Assembly (NCBI GenBank): GCA_012845835.1
Contig: JABAKD010000003.1
Location: forward strand, 1,859,984-1,923,983
Length of the DNA stretch: 64,000 nt
Source: Undaria pinnatifida
Taxonomy: Eukaryota; Sar; Phaeophyceae; Laminariales; Alariaceae
Reading direction: 5' to 3'
The notes under the pieces were generated by a model that was not told the origin of the DNA, did no database searches, and saw only the letters and a program-made list of their open reading frames with translations. Position numbers and translations under genes: made by a program. Shown here one piece after another: positions 1 to 10,939 of this stretch (its first letter is position 1; the number at the start of each line of letters is the position of its first letter).

Positions 1-334
1 TGTTACTGGCACAAGGTGCCTGTGGAACAAAAGCTATTATTAATAATACTACGAATTCGGACCAACGCCCGAATGGGTAGGGTGGACCGTAACTGGACCA
101 AGTCCGGCGGAAGGCCATCTCCCATGGCCAGGGGTTTTGTTAGTGGGTGAGCTTGCGCAAGTCCCACACTACCCGGAAAAATGACATTCCGGGTGGCTAT
201 CTCCACCGAAACTGACCCTCAGGGGACAGGCCGGGTCGACATACACACGCACCCGTATACAACGACAGCTTGCGCCGCCGGGGTTGTAACGAAGACCACT
301 GATAGGGACAGCTCACGCTATACCTACAATGGGA

Positions 335-470
335 CTCGAAGGGTGCGCCAGCTAGCGTTGGGCTGCGAAAGCAACTGAGTTAAATCGACACACGACGCGT
401 ATGAAAATACGCGGAAGTGTGGTGAGCTAAAGCTTTATTTTTCCCCATCCGCCGGAGGATTAAAAAAAAA
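335..470 (+). repeat. Dispersed repeat ending in a CCCCATCCGCCGGAGGA motif
   Basis: The segment from GCGCCAGCTAGCGTTGG through GTTAAATCGACACACGACG matches 17223-17300. Its end GAGCTAAAGCTTTATTTTTC plus CCCATCCGCCGGAGGAT recurs inverted at 13972-14020 and directly at 18818-18850, with counterparts in unit 2. Probably the terminus of a mobile element family. Confidence 0.45.
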
Positions 471-620
471 AAAAAAAAAAAAAAAACTACGAATTAATAC
501 TCCGCTCCGTATTAATCATGTGCTAGGGAATGCCTACTACGAATTAATATTAATAATGTACGGAGTACTAGGGAATGCCTACTACGAATTAATATTAATA
601 ATGTACTAGGGAATGCCGCC
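463..620 (+). repeat. Poly-A run and 3-copy minisatellite in the left flank
   Basis: A run of about 24 A (463-485) precedes three copies of TACTACGAATTAATATTAAT followed by AATGTACTAGGGAATGCC (487-617). Confidence 0.85.
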
Positions 621-1818
621 GCCATACCGGTAAGCACGCGTCGCTGTACCACTCTGTCGTAGCTGCAGAGCCGTTGCTGGCGATATTGCAACGGATGGTG
701 GTATGGTGGTGATGATGTGTGCAAGCAAGATCAGCTCGTGCGATTGGTCCGACGTGAGGTGGTTGCTTTGCTTCGTACTCGTATCACATTGCGTACGACA
801 CAGTATCGCCATACACGTGCCGGGTACACTTCTAATGTAAGCACACTGGCAGGGCGTTAGCCAGAAAACGATATGCCGCGGGTGGTTAGCGCCACTTACA
901 TTTGACGACGATCAGGGTTGGTCGATCGGTAACCCTCGTGTACATGTACATATTCATACGTGTTGTCTGTTGCGCTACCCCCACTCAAAAATGTCGGTTG
1001 ACGGTCTGCTGTAGTTTTGTACCGTCAAGGCCTCTTTAGACGTAATATACTGGTTTTAGTATGGAGCGGTCCTTGACGGTTGTCCGTCAAAAGTCAAGAG
1101 TGCCGTCAATCGACGACAGCGCCCCCACTGCTGTATCATACCCATATTATACGGCTTGTCAGCCCTCAATATGTGCCCACGATGCACACCATAGCTGGCA
1201 GGCCGGCCAAAGGCGATCGAACATGCCTCCACTTGCCTCGTCTGCAGGGCATCCATGGGCAACCCAATGCTCTGTGCACACGCGGGTCGTTCAACACTTG
1301 GATTTTCCTTTCATCCTCCTGCTGCCCACTGCTTTCAACCACCACTGCTTTCAACCACTGCAAAAAACATGCCACGCTAAGTTCGAGTAGATTTACCTCA
1401 AAACGGGCGTGCAGTTCCAAGAGGGTTTTACACTACCCTATTAATAGTAAGAAGTAACGTTTTTGGGACGTCAAAGGAGAAACTTGTCGAAAGTAAATGA
1501 TTACATACGGCATCGGCCACACGAAGCAGCCCTGGCTGTTGAGGTAGGGGATGTTCCTGGAATGTATCGTAAGGAGCTGTAAGACACGTGCGCGGCACGG
1601 TGATGCTTGTGCTGCTGCAAGGTCTTCCTACGTTGACGCTGGGTGAATATTACCCTGTACCTGGTATTATTTTGTTTGCCATCCGAAAATATGCAGAATG
1701 AGTAAAAAATTACCAAGACCCGGAAAAGCAAGATCCCTACGATAAGCATAAGCACGTACATGTATGACAACCAAGACATTGATTCGTATCGTACTCGTCG
1801 TTTTATTGGCTGCTATGC

Positions 1819-4800
1819 ATGGTTAACACCGCAGGTCGAAGCATGCGCCTACTCCGCATATGCACTTTTCTGGCGGTTTCGGGCTTTTCCAGTTCGTTCA
1901 AGCCAAACGTTATCAGAGCAACCCGACCAGCAGCCCCCAAGGCCTTGCTTGCAACGACCACGCCTGCTGTCGTCGACAGTGATGCGGAGGCGTTCGAAAG
2001 GATCACCCTTGCCCGTCGTGCCACGAAGCACTTCGAGCGTCGAGCTGTGCCGGACGAGCTCCTGAAAAAGGTATGATCTGTCTTGGGAAAGGTGCCATCT
2101 GCCCTGAAAAATGTGTGGTACTGTAAAAAGTGTGGTCCTGAAGAAGATATGGTCTTGAAACAGGTGTTTTTCTGCAGCAGGTGTGATCCTGAAACAGGTA
2201 AAGTCCTGAAAAGGTGTGATCCTGAAAAAAGTATGGTCCTGAAAAACGTGTAGTATGTCATGATAAAGATCCTGAAAAATGTGTAGTGCTGAAAAAGGTG
2301 TGGCTCTGAAAAAGTTGTGGTGCTGAAGAAGCTGAGGAGCTGGAAAAGGTGTAGTCTGTCCCGGAAAAGGTGTGGTCCTGAAAATGTGTAGTGCTGAAAA
2401 AGATGTGGTCCTGAAAAAGGTGTGGTGCTGAAGAAGGTGTGGTCTTGAACGCAATGGGGCCTGTCCTGAAAATAGTGTGATCGGTCCGCCCTTGCCATCT
2501 GGACCACGCTTCCCCTGTCTAGAGCTACAGTATGAGTGTTCACTACTGTTGGCATGTTTAGTCGCACCGCGTATACATAAACCACGCCCTTTTGGGATGG
2601 GCCTAGCTCTAGGGTGCGCTCGATGCCCCCGGTGAGGTAATACCTGTGTAACTGTGACCTTGCGGGACGCTCCAGCGCGAAATAATGTATTGCTGTCTTG
2701 TACCTGGTAAATCTATATACCTCGGGTAGGTCTGTGCGTGTGGTAAGTGTAAGTGCCTACGATGTCTAGTACTGAGAGTGCCACACGAGTTTAGAATTCA
2801 AAACAAGGTTCGCAACACCATTTTACGTTGGAACCAACTATCGTGCGAGGTATGTTGGCCTCTTGGGCGTGTGTCCTGCAACCTCGTCGACGGCAGTGGC
2901 CGGCGCACATCGTGCCTTTATTTGATACCCAGTTTTTTGAGGACACTCCGCGTTTTTTATTGCACAACGCCCCATTCACGTGCATGCTCATGATGAACAT
3001 GATGCTAGTGTTGGAAGAACCGTCGATATTGCCACCGTAACATGGCTCGAGCTTGAAGCATGACACCAAGCCTGTACTTGAAACCCAGTTTTTTTAGGAT
3101 ATTTTGTATGTTGTTTATGCCCAATGTGCCGTGACATTCTTGCTCATGATGGACATGGTGCTAGTGTTTGAGGAAAGTTTACGTATTTCTTGTGCCCAGC
3201 GTCCCATGGCACGCTTGTTCGTTAGCATGGTGCCAATGTTAGAAGAACCGTCCATATCGCGACCAGAAGATGACCCGAGCTCGAATGACTCAAAGTTTCA
3301 AGAGACCATTACACCGACAGCGTTATGGCGGGGCGGGCCAGTGCTATCCTATACTATATAGGGGCCCATGGATGACGGCCGAAATAACGACGAGTGTTAA
3401 TAGTGCGATGTTTTCAAGTGCCCAGGAAGAGGGCGCAGAAGTACAACGCGCGGGCTGTCGCCCCCGCCCCCCGTTTCGTCGATACAAGAGAACTTGGGCT
3501 AAAAACAGATCTTCTGAGCACCTTTTGGAAAGTCAGCTATGACGCAAAATCCAAAACACGTCGGCAAAATCCAAACGGCAGCCTTCGGGAGCATCTTTTT
3601 CTAACGCCAAAAATTAGTGCAGGGTCACCCCACGCTGGGGGTGCAGCAGATTCTAATCAATTTCTGAGCTCCTAACTCGAGGATCACCCGAAACATGACT
3701 TCGAAGGCATTTGTTTGCGCAGCCACCAACATTTATATGCGTTAGTCCTAAAACAAACATACTCGTAAAGTTATCATGCTACTAGCCGATAGTTCCGGAC
3801 TTGAGGATCTCAACCGCACTATAGAGGTCAGGAACGTTTGGCCCCACAAAGTGCGACCCGTACCGTGGCATGACTCCCCCTGTTCACAGCACGTGGGCAA
3901 ATCCTCACGTTTTGTGATATTCGGCGTTCTAAAAAGTGCTCAAAAGGTCAATCTTTTGCCCACCTTCTATATCGACGAAGCGGGGAGATCCTGTCCACCC
4001 GTGAAGTGTCACTATGCCTCGCACGTGGGGTACAACTCCTTGCATTGCAGTTCGAACCGACTCTCTTCCCCAGCAGCTCGGGCTGCTTCTGCTTCGTGCG
4101 GCCGACGCTGTTAATCGTCAGCTATCTCCTACCTGCTTCCCCTCTGACACCCCAAAGGGGTGAACATGACATCTTGACATCTTGACAAGGCGCTAGGATT
4201 GGAACTATCCTTATCGAGACCCAAGCGATGCCGAGATTCGAAAATGATGTAATTGCTTGGTTTGCGCGAGCAAAGGCAGTGCTGTGGCGAGGCAGAACCG
4301 TGCTGCTTGCATGGTCGGGGTTCGAACAATTTATCGGTCTTGCAAATTGTGGTCTTATCGAGGCAGATCGGGGCGAATTCCATCTCCCTTGCGACCGAGT
4401 GAATAATCCGCGCACAAACACTGATGAAACAGCACAGGGACCAGTTCTAACCTTGGGATACGTCTCGGCCTTTCGTTTTTGCTGCTGTGCTTGAGGTCTT
4501 GGCGCTAGTGATGCGATCTCCTTCCGGCTTCAACGCGCAGCCGTACGAATGCGTGGTGGTCACATCTGAGGAAGCCAAGAAGAAGCTCAGCAAAGCAATG
4601 CTGGGTGCGAATCGAGAGAGGTGGGCTCAATCCTCTTGCTACTGCAAAAATTATCTCACCAAATCCAAGTAGTTTGTCCCAAAGTGGGGGTTGAGGTGTT
4701 AACCCCTTTCTTTAGAGCAGCACCCCCTTTCTTTTATTTTTTGGGGGGGCGCCAAAGGCTTGGAGTCAGCGTAGAATAATTGTTGCAGTTGCCAAAGGGT

Positions 4801-7030
4801 TAAAGGGTTAAGCAAGGGTATATCGGCGTACATAGCGAGAAGTGCATCTATTATATAGTCTGGGAAGAGCGTGTGTGCTCGGCGCATGTCGTACACCTCC
4901 TTGCGTTGCGCTTCGGACCCCCTCCCCCCCTCCCTAGCATCCCGGATTGCTTCGTGTGGCCGATGCTGTCGTCCTCATTTATTTTTTGGACTATTTTTGC
5001 GCCTGCAGTCCCGAAATCATGAGTTAGACCAAAATTGTTGCCAGCGAACAAGCGGTGAAGCAATCGAAGGCGCCCGCTTGTTTTGTCGGTGCCCTAATAT
5101 AAGTTTTAAACCAAGCCTGATTTATGAGCTGCGTACACCCAAAAATGGGCCCCCTGCTACCATCTCGGTTGTATCGTGGAAATCCCACTACAAGTTCCAG
5201 CCAGCCCTGACTTATGCACTGCGTGCACCGAAGATGGGAACGTGTGATACGGTAACGGTAGCGCTTTTTGGCCAAAGTACGTATGCCTTACGGAGCCCCT
5301 GCATTGAGGACGTTCCAAAATCGTTGGAATACTATCGGTGTTTTCGTTGTATACCTAGGCCATGCAACTGCTGTTAATCGGGTTTCGTTTTGATTTAGCG
5401 TCAATTACCTGTTTTCGGGTAACGTATCTCGAGCTCCTCAAGTATACCTATAGCTCCTCATGTGACGAGTTCGGAAAATTTAGGTGCATTCCTGCCGTCG
5501 CTTGCGTGTTAGCCCCCGTCACATCTCTCGGAGTATCGCTTGGTCGTCGCGCCTATGCTCGGTTTTTCCTCGCCCTCCGCGACGCTGCTGCTGCACCAGG
5601 GTGCTGGAAGCTGGAGCAACGGTGGTGTTCGCGTCTGACCTGAACAGCATGAAGAACGTAAAAAAGCTAACGTGAGCGTATGTATGTATACGTGCATGTA
5701 TGTATGTATGTATGTATGTATGCATGTATGTATGTATGTATGTATGTATGTATGTATGTATGTATGTATGTATGTATGTATGTATGTATGTATGTTTGTA
5801 TGTATGTATGTATGTATGTATGTATAGAGTGTTTGCGAAAGTACGTTTTTAGAAATTTACTTCTTCAAAAATTGTCCCGAAGGTAAGATTTGCGGTAAAT
5901 TTCTGAAAAAAAGGCAAAAATGTACTTCATCGAAGGTAGGTTTTGATCGAAAGTTGCGGTAAATTTTGTCTCTCTGTTTTATTGGCCTACAACGCACCGA
6001 GCATTTGTCCGAGGCAGAACGCCTCTGCAAGGGCCTAATAGTGCCCCAACCACGGGACAAACAGGACAAGCACCCCTGTTTGCACAGCAGCAGCACAAGC
6101 AACGAACGCACGGAGGATGGAGAGGGTAGTACCCTGAGCACGACGCGCAGGCGTAACATCAGAGATATGCAGCAGGCCGGTGATGAACCGTCTGTTGCTG
6201 CCCTCTGCGTCCGTGACCAAGGGTTCAGCGCTTGCTGCAAGCTGTGGTGAACTTCTCGCAGCTGGCGGAGTCGAACGCACGCGGAGAGGAGCCTCAACGC
6301 AGAGAGCGACACCACGCGCCTTGATTGCGGCTATCGTGTGCCGCATCTGGCAAGATAGGACTCGTATCGGTCCATCTGTGCGACAGCAGCCACGGCGCTT
6401 CTCCAACATCACCGCGACTGAAGCGTGGCATGACTTTTGGTTTAGAGCAGAGGAGCGGGAACTCCTCTGCCCTAAACCGCTGCGTGCACTGCGGATTCTT
6501 CGCAGGGTGGTGCTTCGCAATAACAGGTCCACGTTCCATGGGGAAACTGCGCTTCGCCTTCCCTTCCGTCGCATGAGGAAGGCGTTGCTCTGCTTGTAGC
6601 ACGTGTAATGAGGTAGTAGTCCCTGCTTACAAGGAGTTTTCACGCGCGAGACAGACCGCCATACCTCTGATTTGTAGTCTGTTGGGTGCTTGCATGTATG
6701 TTCCAGGTACTGCTGCACCTGAAACGAGAGGCTCGAGACTGGAGTACGTACAGCGAGTACTCGTATATCGTATAATACTACGAGTACTCGTACTGCTGCT
6801 GCTGTATGTACTCGTACGTATATTAAAATCGCGCACATCCCCGTTTCCCTTCTAAATTTCGGAGACGTCGCCTGCAGGATTTTGTTTACCGCTGGCGCAA
6901 ACACGCCAAAAACTCGGTGGGAAGGCAATTTACTTTTTTTAGCGGAAGGCAAGTAAATTTTTAGATACGTATTTTCGCAAACACTCTTATGTTTGTATGT
7001 ATGTTTGTATGTATGTATTATGTATGTATG

Positions 7031-7064
<34 letters not shown>

Positions 7065-9710
7065 TGTATGTATGTATGTATGTATGTATTATGTATGTAT
7101 ATAAAGAATGCTACGACAGGGGAAGCACTTCTTGGCCACATTGTGGGTCCTCAACTGAAGAAGTGCTCAAACTTACCAATATAGACCTACTCAGCTGCGG
7201 AAGTACTCAAAACTCGTTTGAACACCGTTTGCGTTTCTCAATGCTATTCGTTATGCGCGTGGGCCATGGGATTGTTGGTCGGGTTTCACTTTCGTTTTTG
7301 TCGCGGTTATTTTTTGGGCTAAGCTCCTCAAAGAAAGAGCCTCATCTTTGTGGTGCATTCCTACAGGGGGGGAAGCTTGCCTCTTGTCCCCTGTATTGTC
7401 AGTGTGCCAGTCATAACCTACCTCGAGGCACAACAGTTACTCAAAGATGATACACTTGGCTACTTCAAGGTCGATCACCCGTAACACATTACCAGATAGA
7501 ACTTGGAACCCAAGCGGCATGCTGAGGCAACTGATGCTCGACGAATCCAAGATCGCCGGTCTGTGTGGCCGCCCTCCACCTCCCCGGTCAGAAGTCGATG
7601 TTCAGCTCGTAAATAACAAGCCCTCCTTCCTTAGCTAAGAGCAAGATAATATTAACCGAAGCCAAAGAATGCTGGGCAAGAACCAACCCTGATTGATTGG
7701 GTGATGGTTATCGCCCCCCCCCAATCCCTGCTCCCCCCCTCTTCCCCTCCTTACTTCAGAAAGCTGCTCGGAAAGGAAGGGTGGCCGGAAGGATTCATAC
7801 GCAAGGTGCCGCTTTACCTGTCGGTTTTTTCGACGGGACATAAACGATTGTTTCGACTCCCTCTTGTTGCGATTAAAAAAGCCTCATTCGCGATAGTTTC
7901 GAGGTTTGGGAAGGGCATGCCGGCCGTGGCGGGGGCGGAAACGTGGGCTTTCAAGAATACCATGCTTGCCGTGCAGGTGAGGCTCGCGGTTGACGCATGC
8001 TACTAATAGTACGATATGGGTGCACCTAATATTTCTGCTGCTCATCAATTGAGAAGTCCTATACCTTGCCCAAAAATTGACTTGAGAAAGAATGAAAGTA
8101 CAATCCGATGAACACTCCAATGGGCTAGGTGCATATCGCATATGAGCGACTATTTATTTCACAAAACGCAAAGGCCGAAATTGCCACGATGTTGAATAGG
8201 TCTTCAGTTAAGACTGATTCTGCGATCGCCCCCCTCCAAAATCGGCGATTTTATTTAACAATGTTTCCCGCTTGCTCGACACGAGGAAGGATGTTATGAA
8301 AAAGAAGATTTCCGTGTTTCTGGTTGTTTTGCAAAGGACTATCGAACGATGACGTCGAGGTGGCAAGGGGCACCGCAATTTCAGGAGATACGGCCTGGAA
8401 CCGGTTTCAAAACCGGCGATTTCGTTAAAGAAAAGTTGGGGGGGGTACCGTAGAGCGACTCTTGAGTAGCCCCGTCAATCAGATATATATGTCGGCCAAA
8501 ACGTGTTACAAGTACCCCTGTCGGGTAACGCATTGGTTCCACTCATCTTATTTTGCTTGCAGGGGGTGATTGGTGTTCGCTCGATTTGCATGACTGTGAG
8601 TTGGCTGGCTATACTATTAGCAAATCACTGGTTACTTGTTGGTTAGGCGCTGCAGTTAGTTGCGTGCAGTAATTTTACGTTGTGCTGTTTTTTTATGCAC
8701 CTCATTGGCGATCTGTGGGTCGGTGTGTTTATGATTGAACACTAAGTCAGTTAGATGGCTTTTACCCCGCCGCCCAAGTAATAACTATTAATAGAGTAGT
8801 AACTTAAGTCAATCTAGCCCAACCAACTCACAGCGCCACCCTTAGCTAGTCGTCCAACCAACTAACAGCCCTGCTGACTTCATGCTTTTTTTGGCGACAG
8901 GAGCTACTGCTGGCAGCGACTTCGAATGGGTTGGCCTCGTGTCCCATGGAGGGTTTCGACATGCGGCGATTACGAAAGGCGTTACGTATCCCACTGCGGT
9001 ATTCCATCCCGATAGTGGTTTGCCTCGGATACCCATCCGGGGAACAACGAGATTTTAAAACGCTCAGGTGCGCTAGAGACCGGTTTAACCTTTGTACAGC
9101 GACCAAAGTACGCCGAGGGCAATCTTATCTCCCGTGTGGGAAGACCGAGCAGCACGACGAGCATCACCGTGCTGCGCGCGTGCCGCATAGCTCCTAACGT
9201 TGCGCGTCGGGCACGTCTCCCACCCCAGCAGCCTGGGCTGAATCGTGTGGCCGATTCTATATTTAAGTAAATTGTTCTCGACGTTATTTCCCCTTGAAGT
9301 CCCCATGGGGTTAACAGCAAAGCCTCAGAAAAGTCAGGTGCTGTTCCTACCGTGGGACGTGGCTGCCATAAATGCCTGGCATACCTTCACACCTTAAACC
9401 ATGCGTCATTAGTGCCGGACATTAGTAGGCGGAATTGCATTGCGGGGCGTTTTCTCGTCCGTGCTGGGCGATTTGTTGGCATGTCTTCTTTGCGTTGCAA
9501 TGATGGTGCGCTCTCTTGCCCAGCGGAGCGAAAAAAAGTTCGCACTGCTTGTTCACATATCGGTTTTCTTGTCGTCGACCGAATTGATCATCACCACTGC
9601 TTCGTGCATTGCATTACGCATCGTGTTGATCGAATGGCAGGTTTGACCCCGAGGAGGTTTTCCACCTTGACGAGTTTGGTACCACCCTGGAGGGCATTCC
9701 ATCGTTGTGA
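1819..9710 (+). CDS. FMN-dependent nitroreductase family protein, complete six-exon gene (unit 1)
   Basis: Spliced CDS: 1819-2070, 4496-4620, 5600-5671, 7760-7976, 8901-9067, 9641-9710 (903 nt, 300 aa). All introns are GT-AG and phases fit (0,2,2,0,2). Family members are FMN-binding NAD(P)H oxidoreductases; the substrate here is unknown. Seen in the sequence: the N-terminal Arg-rich strand LARRATKHFERRAVP, then RSPSGFNAQPYE (flavin-site Ser/Asn region), ATVVFASDL, the helix AETWAFKNTMLAVQ, the conserved GLASCPMEGFD, and C-terminal RFDPEEVFHLDEFG. This order and length match the family. The N terminus has a hydrophobic stretch (RLLRICTFLAVSGFSSSF) that could be a signal or plastid-targeting peptide. 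An in-frame Met at 1843 makes a better signal-peptide start, and the AG at 1833-1834 could be a 5'UTR intron acceptor. The left edge of the 25-kb tandem unit (3931) falls inside intron 1. Intron 3 holds a transposon and intron 4 a MITE. This is the only copy with exon 1. Confidence 0.85.
2060..2480 (+). repeat. 17-bp minisatellite copied from the exon 1 splice donor
   Basis: About 24 degenerate units of consensus CCTGAAAAAGGTGTGGT. The first unit is the exon 1/intron 1 boundary itself (CTCCTGAAAAAG then GTATGAT, junction 2070/2071). About ten units keep AG-GT and thus resemble donor sites. The array lies in the unique flank, so it exists once. Confidence 0.85.
2925..3295 (+). repeat. Degenerate tandem repeats in nitroreductase intron 1
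   Basis: CTCATGATGRACATGRTGCTAGTGTT and GGAAGAACCGTCSATAT words recur at about 2988, 3147 and 3225 with period about 80-160 bp. Unique flank only. Confidence 0.5.
4000..4115 (+). repeat. Dispersed repeat with CTTCGTGTGGCCGATGC core
   Basis: Core sequence (ACAACTCCTTGCGTTGC ... CCCAGCAGCYCGGGCTGCTTC, then GTGYGGCCGAYGCTGT). Related copies are at 4880-4985, 9160-9275 and, inverted, 1508-1620, and again in units 2 and 3 (29204-29315, 30090-30185, 32985-33095, 54080-54195, 54965-55065, 57870-57975). Copies differ by up to a third of positions, so this is an old family; its ends are not defined. Confidence 0.55.
5680..5825 (+). repeat. (TATG)n microsatellite left of the TIR element
   Basis: Nearly perfect ATGT/TATG repeat beginning 8-10 bp after the exon 3 donor. 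Units 2 and 3 have only two or three TATG repeats at the same place (about 30889-30905, 55777-55795). Confidence 0.92.
5826..6987. mobile_element. Non-autonomous DNA transposon with about 35-bp terminal inverted repeats
   Basis: The left end AGAGTGTTTGCGAAAG... (5826-5860) and the reverse complement of the right end (6953-6987) match at nearly all of 35 positions. It is flanked by TAT on both sides (possible 3-bp target duplication, ambiguous inside TATG repeats). 1162 bp. It is absent from units 2 and 3, whose intron 3 reads straight from the donor into the downstream sequence. It has open stretches on both strands (one on the minus strand runs beyond the element) but no recognisable transposase, so movement would need an enzyme made elsewhere. 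Confidence 0.78.
6988..7105 (+). repeat. (TATG)n microsatellite right of the TIR element
   Basis: A continuation of the interrupted TATG array on the other side of the insertion, with a few TT variants. Confidence 0.9.
8212..8461 (-). mobile_element. MITE, 250 bp, locus a in nitroreductase intron 4 (unit 1)
   Basis: Ends are GAGTCGYTCTACGGTA and, inverted, GACTGATTCTRCGATMGC. Inner arms continue through a CTTTAACGAAATCGCCGG-like word on both sides. Target duplication TTAA/TTGA here, perfect TTGA/TTGA in units 2 and 3. Too short for coding. Confidence 0.8.
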
Positions 9711-9890
9711 CGGCTCTGGCGTCGTCCCGTGGCTATGAGGGTTCTGACAGCATCCCATCGCTTTGAGGCTGCTCACGGCATGCGGTCCTTCTGAGGGTTC
9801 TGGTGTCGTCCCATCTTTATGAGGGCTCTCACAACATCCCGTCGTATTGAGGGTTCCGTGAGACGGTTCTGACAGCATCCTCCACGGACT
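9688..9890 (+). repeat. 28-bp minisatellite spanning the nitroreductase stop codon (unit 1)
   Basis: About six units of consensus ATCCCATCGTTATGAGGGTT plus CTGRCRTC. The first unit contains the last codons (GIPSL) and the TGA stop; TGA recurs in the later units. Counterparts at 33511-33705 and 58397-58595. Further units follow the dead exon at 10110-10230. Confidence 0.75.
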
Positions 9891-10072
9891 CCTAGCGATA
9901 CGGTTGCGCTGAACTACCTCCGATTTACGCTTGGTAGTCCGTACCGACATCAGGGTTACCCCCTTTACCTACATCTGGCCAAAGCTGTGGTTTGTACCTA
10001 CAGCGCTTGTTCTTCAGCGCAGACTCACTTTGAAATATTTACGTTGAAAGTATCGTGTCGATCGATTGGTTG

Positions 10073-10140
10073 GTTTGACCCCGCGGAGGTTTTCACTGAG
10101 ACGAGTTTGGTACCACCCTGGAAGGGACTCCGCCGTCATG
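10073..10140 (+). pseudogene. Dead duplicate of the nitroreductase terminal exon (unit 1)
   Basis: About 430 bp downstream of terminal exon 6, the sequence GTTTGACCCCG.GGAGGTTTTC..GACGAGTTTGGTACCACCCTGG.AGGG repeats exon 6 with a one-base deletion that shifts the frame. The acceptor AG of the true exon (GGCAG before GTTTGACC) is GGTTG here, so it could not be spliced in. It is followed by further copies of the stop-codon minisatellite. Equivalent copies are at 33894-33961 and 58784-58851, so the exon duplication predates the 25-kb duplication. Confidence 0.7.
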
Positions 10141-10489
10141 AGAGCCCTGACATCATCCCATCGTTACGAGGGTTCTGGCGGTATTCCGTCGTTATGACGA
10201 GGGTTCTGACAACAACCCCGCCCGCAGATTCCCAGTATTACGATTGCGCCGAGCTACGTCTGAGTTACTTGCTGTATTTGTGGTCTACATCATACCAAAA
10301 GAAGTTATGATAGGGAGGGTGGGGAAACAGGACAGCAGCGGGGACAGGGGAGATGAATCAGGGGCGTATTATTCGCTCTGTCTATACTGTCTATACTGCT
10401 CGAGAGTCGTGTCCACAGGATCGCTGCAGTACCACTTTTGTATGATACATTGAGTGCCCGATAAATAGCTCAAAATTCGTACATGTGTC

Positions 10490-10650
10490 CGGCGTTAAAA
10501 TTGATTTTGTGGAAAACATTCCTCCTACAACGCCCCCCCGTCCCCTGTTCCCCCACAGTAGAGACAAAAAAAGTCATAAGTGTTGGGCGTTGAATTCGAT
10601 TTCGTGGAGAACTTCTGCTATACCCCCCCCCCTCCCCGTCAACGTGTTGT
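10490..10650 (+). repeat. Two-copy tandem repeat with poly-C tails (unit 1)
   Basis: GGCGTTRAAWTYGATTTYGTGGA occurs at about 10491 and 10584, each followed within 40 bp by a C-run. Repeated in units 2 and 3. Confidence 0.5.
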
Positions 10651-10939
10651 TTATGATGATAGAGTTTTCTTGCCGAGAGCGGCTGCTGTGCCGAGAGCTT
10701 AGACGATAGCAGTGGTGGAGATTGTCAGGGAGAACAAAGATAGCGAGGGGGCGAAAGCGTGTGTGTATATTATAAAAATAAAAAGCACTCCAGCTGTGAG
10801 ATCAAATATTTTGTCGAAACTCAACTTTGCAAGCTGTGTGTGATACTCCGATCGCGCGTATTACGGGTTGTGTGTCCTCATTAAGGATATAGGTCGGCGA
10901 CTCCCCTTGCAAGTACAGTGTAGCTATCAGGGTCAACAG

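Noticed and set aside
2060-2480. CRISPR-like array
   Set aside because: Units are contiguous, 17 bp, degenerate and without spacers, and the genome is eukaryotic.
1803-2585. Long minus-strand open frame of 260 codons rich in Phe/His/Thr
   Set aside because: It is the translation of the 17-bp minisatellite on the wrong strand; a 17-bp period keeps cycling through similar peptides and overlaps the real exon 1.
4230-4350. Possible tRNA around a GGTTCGAACA word near 4317
   Set aside because: No matching A box at the right distance and no pairable arms.
6035-7141. Minus-strand open frame of 368 codons
   Set aside because: It begins beyond the TATG repeat (HTYI repeats) and runs through the TIR element. 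No transposase motif is recognised and it is absent in the other units.
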